Part shown: piece after piece, positions 63,549 to 64,000 of the stretch
Numbering within the stretch: position 1 is the first letter of the stretch
Layout of the letters: each line of letters opens with the position of its first letter
Assembly (NCBI RefSeq): GCF_002875945.1
Contig: NZ_MCZK01000144.1
Coordinates: 62,184-126,183 of the forward strand
Direction of reading: 5' to 3'
Length of the DNA: 64,000 bases
DNA from: Vibrio lentus
GTDB taxonomy: Bacteria > Pseudomonadota > Gammaproteobacteria > Enterobacterales > Vibrionaceae
Program-made: the position numbers and the translations under genes
Notes under the pieces: model-generated
Seen by the model: only the letters and a program-made list of their open reading frames with translations
Database searches by the model: none
What the model was told of the DNA's origin: nothing

Positions 63549-64000
63549 TTAGCCACTGATTTTTTCCATGTCTTCAAGCATCCAGTTTTTAAAGAACGTC
63601 TTCGATGTTGGACGGTAAAGTCGGAACAGTAAGAAGTAATCTTCACCACCGGTAGGAACCCAGTTTTCCTCTTGTCCTTTTGGTGCTTCTGGGCCGAAGT
63701 ACAAATCGTAAGAACCATCTGGATTCTTTTTCATCGAGTCCGCGTTTCGAGAAGAGAGACCAACTCGGTCGACACCTTTCACGAAGTTCTTAGTTTCCAT
63801 GTTGTAAACAATGGCAGACCAGAAATCTTCGACTGGAGTATCCGCTGGCACATTAAGCTTGTATGTCGCTTTGCCATCTAGCATCTCACCTTTTGAATCA
63901 CGTAAACCCGTTAGATAAAAGGTTGAACCGCCCAATTGCTTCGGCAAGTAAGTCACGTAGAAGTACGATGCTGCTCGCTTATCGACTAACACCTCATCTT
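63549..64000 (-). CDS. DUF1214 protein, partial (N-terminal part outside window)
   Basis: The frame is open to the right edge; 150 C-terminal residues are visible. KATYKLNVPADTPVEDFWSAIVYN, FGPEAPKGQEENWVPT and LFRLYRPTSKTFFKNWMLEDM parallel the C-terminus of the protein at 61936, so the two are tandem paralogues in one direction, 120 bp apart. Confidence 0.85.
   Translation of the reverse strand, partial: DEVLVDKRAASYFYVTYLPKQLGGSTFYLTGLRDSKGEMLDGKATYKLNVPADTPVEDFWSAIVYNMETKNFVKGVDRVGLSSRNADSMKKNPDGSYDLYFGPEAPKGQEENWVPTGGEDYFLLFRLYRPTSKTFFKNWMLEDMEKISG

Overview
The window reads as chromosomal DNA of a marine gammaproteobacterium of the genus Vibrio, probably near the Splendidus group. This is judged from the proteins (Tyr/Trp-type permease, Ohr/OhrR pair, an AraC/PTS/ManA cluster resembling the V. 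cholerae VC1820-VC1827 mannose locus, AdhC/FghA, AldB with a sigma-54 activator), the moderate GC, and the many small single-regulator metabolic units. No rRNA, tRNA, CRISPR array, prophage, integron or insertion sequence was seen. The region looks like an accessory-metabolism stretch, perhaps chromosome 2, made of about 55 genes in short transport-plus-catabolism modules.

Layout. 1-3.8 kb: a MurE-like Mur ligase cut by the left edge, a divergent LysR regulator and an aromatic amino acid permease. 4.2-9.8 kb: a set matching E. coli yegT-yegU-yegV-yegW (nucleoside-type transporter, ADP-ribosylglycohydrolase fold, PfkB kinase, GntR regulator) with an extra OFA-type MFS transporter inserted. 9.9-10.9 kb: ohrR/ohr with a large palindromic operator. 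11.1-13.8 kb: a small ArsR-like regulator, an aldehyde dehydrogenase and a 2-oxoglutarate/Fe(II) oxygenase, with two matching candidate operators. 13.9-19.5 kb: a NIT-domain chemoreceptor, a 57-residue zinc-ribbon protein, an SDR/membrane-protein pair and two TetR regulators.

19.6-32 kb is a large sugar phosphotransferase cluster. It holds an A-C-B permease, a lone IIB, an HPr-like/IIA fusion, a sodium:solute symporter, an AraC regulator, an A-B-C permease with ManA, and a split IIA plus C-B permease. 32-33.7 kb: a divergent amino-acid-type binding protein and permease without an ATPase. 33.8-41.5 kb: a Ugp-type ABC importer with a PHP phosphoesterase and a HAD phosphatase, headed by a LysR gene. 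41.7-44.2 kb: an OppA/MppA-type binding protein divergent from the murein-peptide amidase MpaA. 44.3-46.2 kb: an orphan AAA ATPase of unknown role, the most island-like gene here. 46.3-49.1 kb: an SMR transporter and a large lipoprotein metallophosphoesterase. 49.6-51.8 kb: glutathione-dependent formaldehyde oxidation. 51.9-53.8 kb: a second SMR protein, a small membrane-anchored protein and a two-domain Nudix hydrolase. 53.9-57.6 kb: acetaldehyde dehydrogenase with its divergent sigma-54 activator, a -24/-12 promoter and two inverted-repeat activator sites. 57.7-64 kb: a photolyase/cryptochrome, a LysR, a glutathione transferase, another LysR and two DUF1254/DUF1214 envelope proteins, the last cut by the right edge.

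Common themes are transport of sugars, nucleosides, peptides and phosphorylated compounds with the matching first enzymes, and detoxification of peroxides, formaldehyde and aldehydes. A structural theme not explained by gene content is a set of short tandem arrays (7-, 14-, 16- and 17-bp units). Three of them start exactly at a gene's stop codon.
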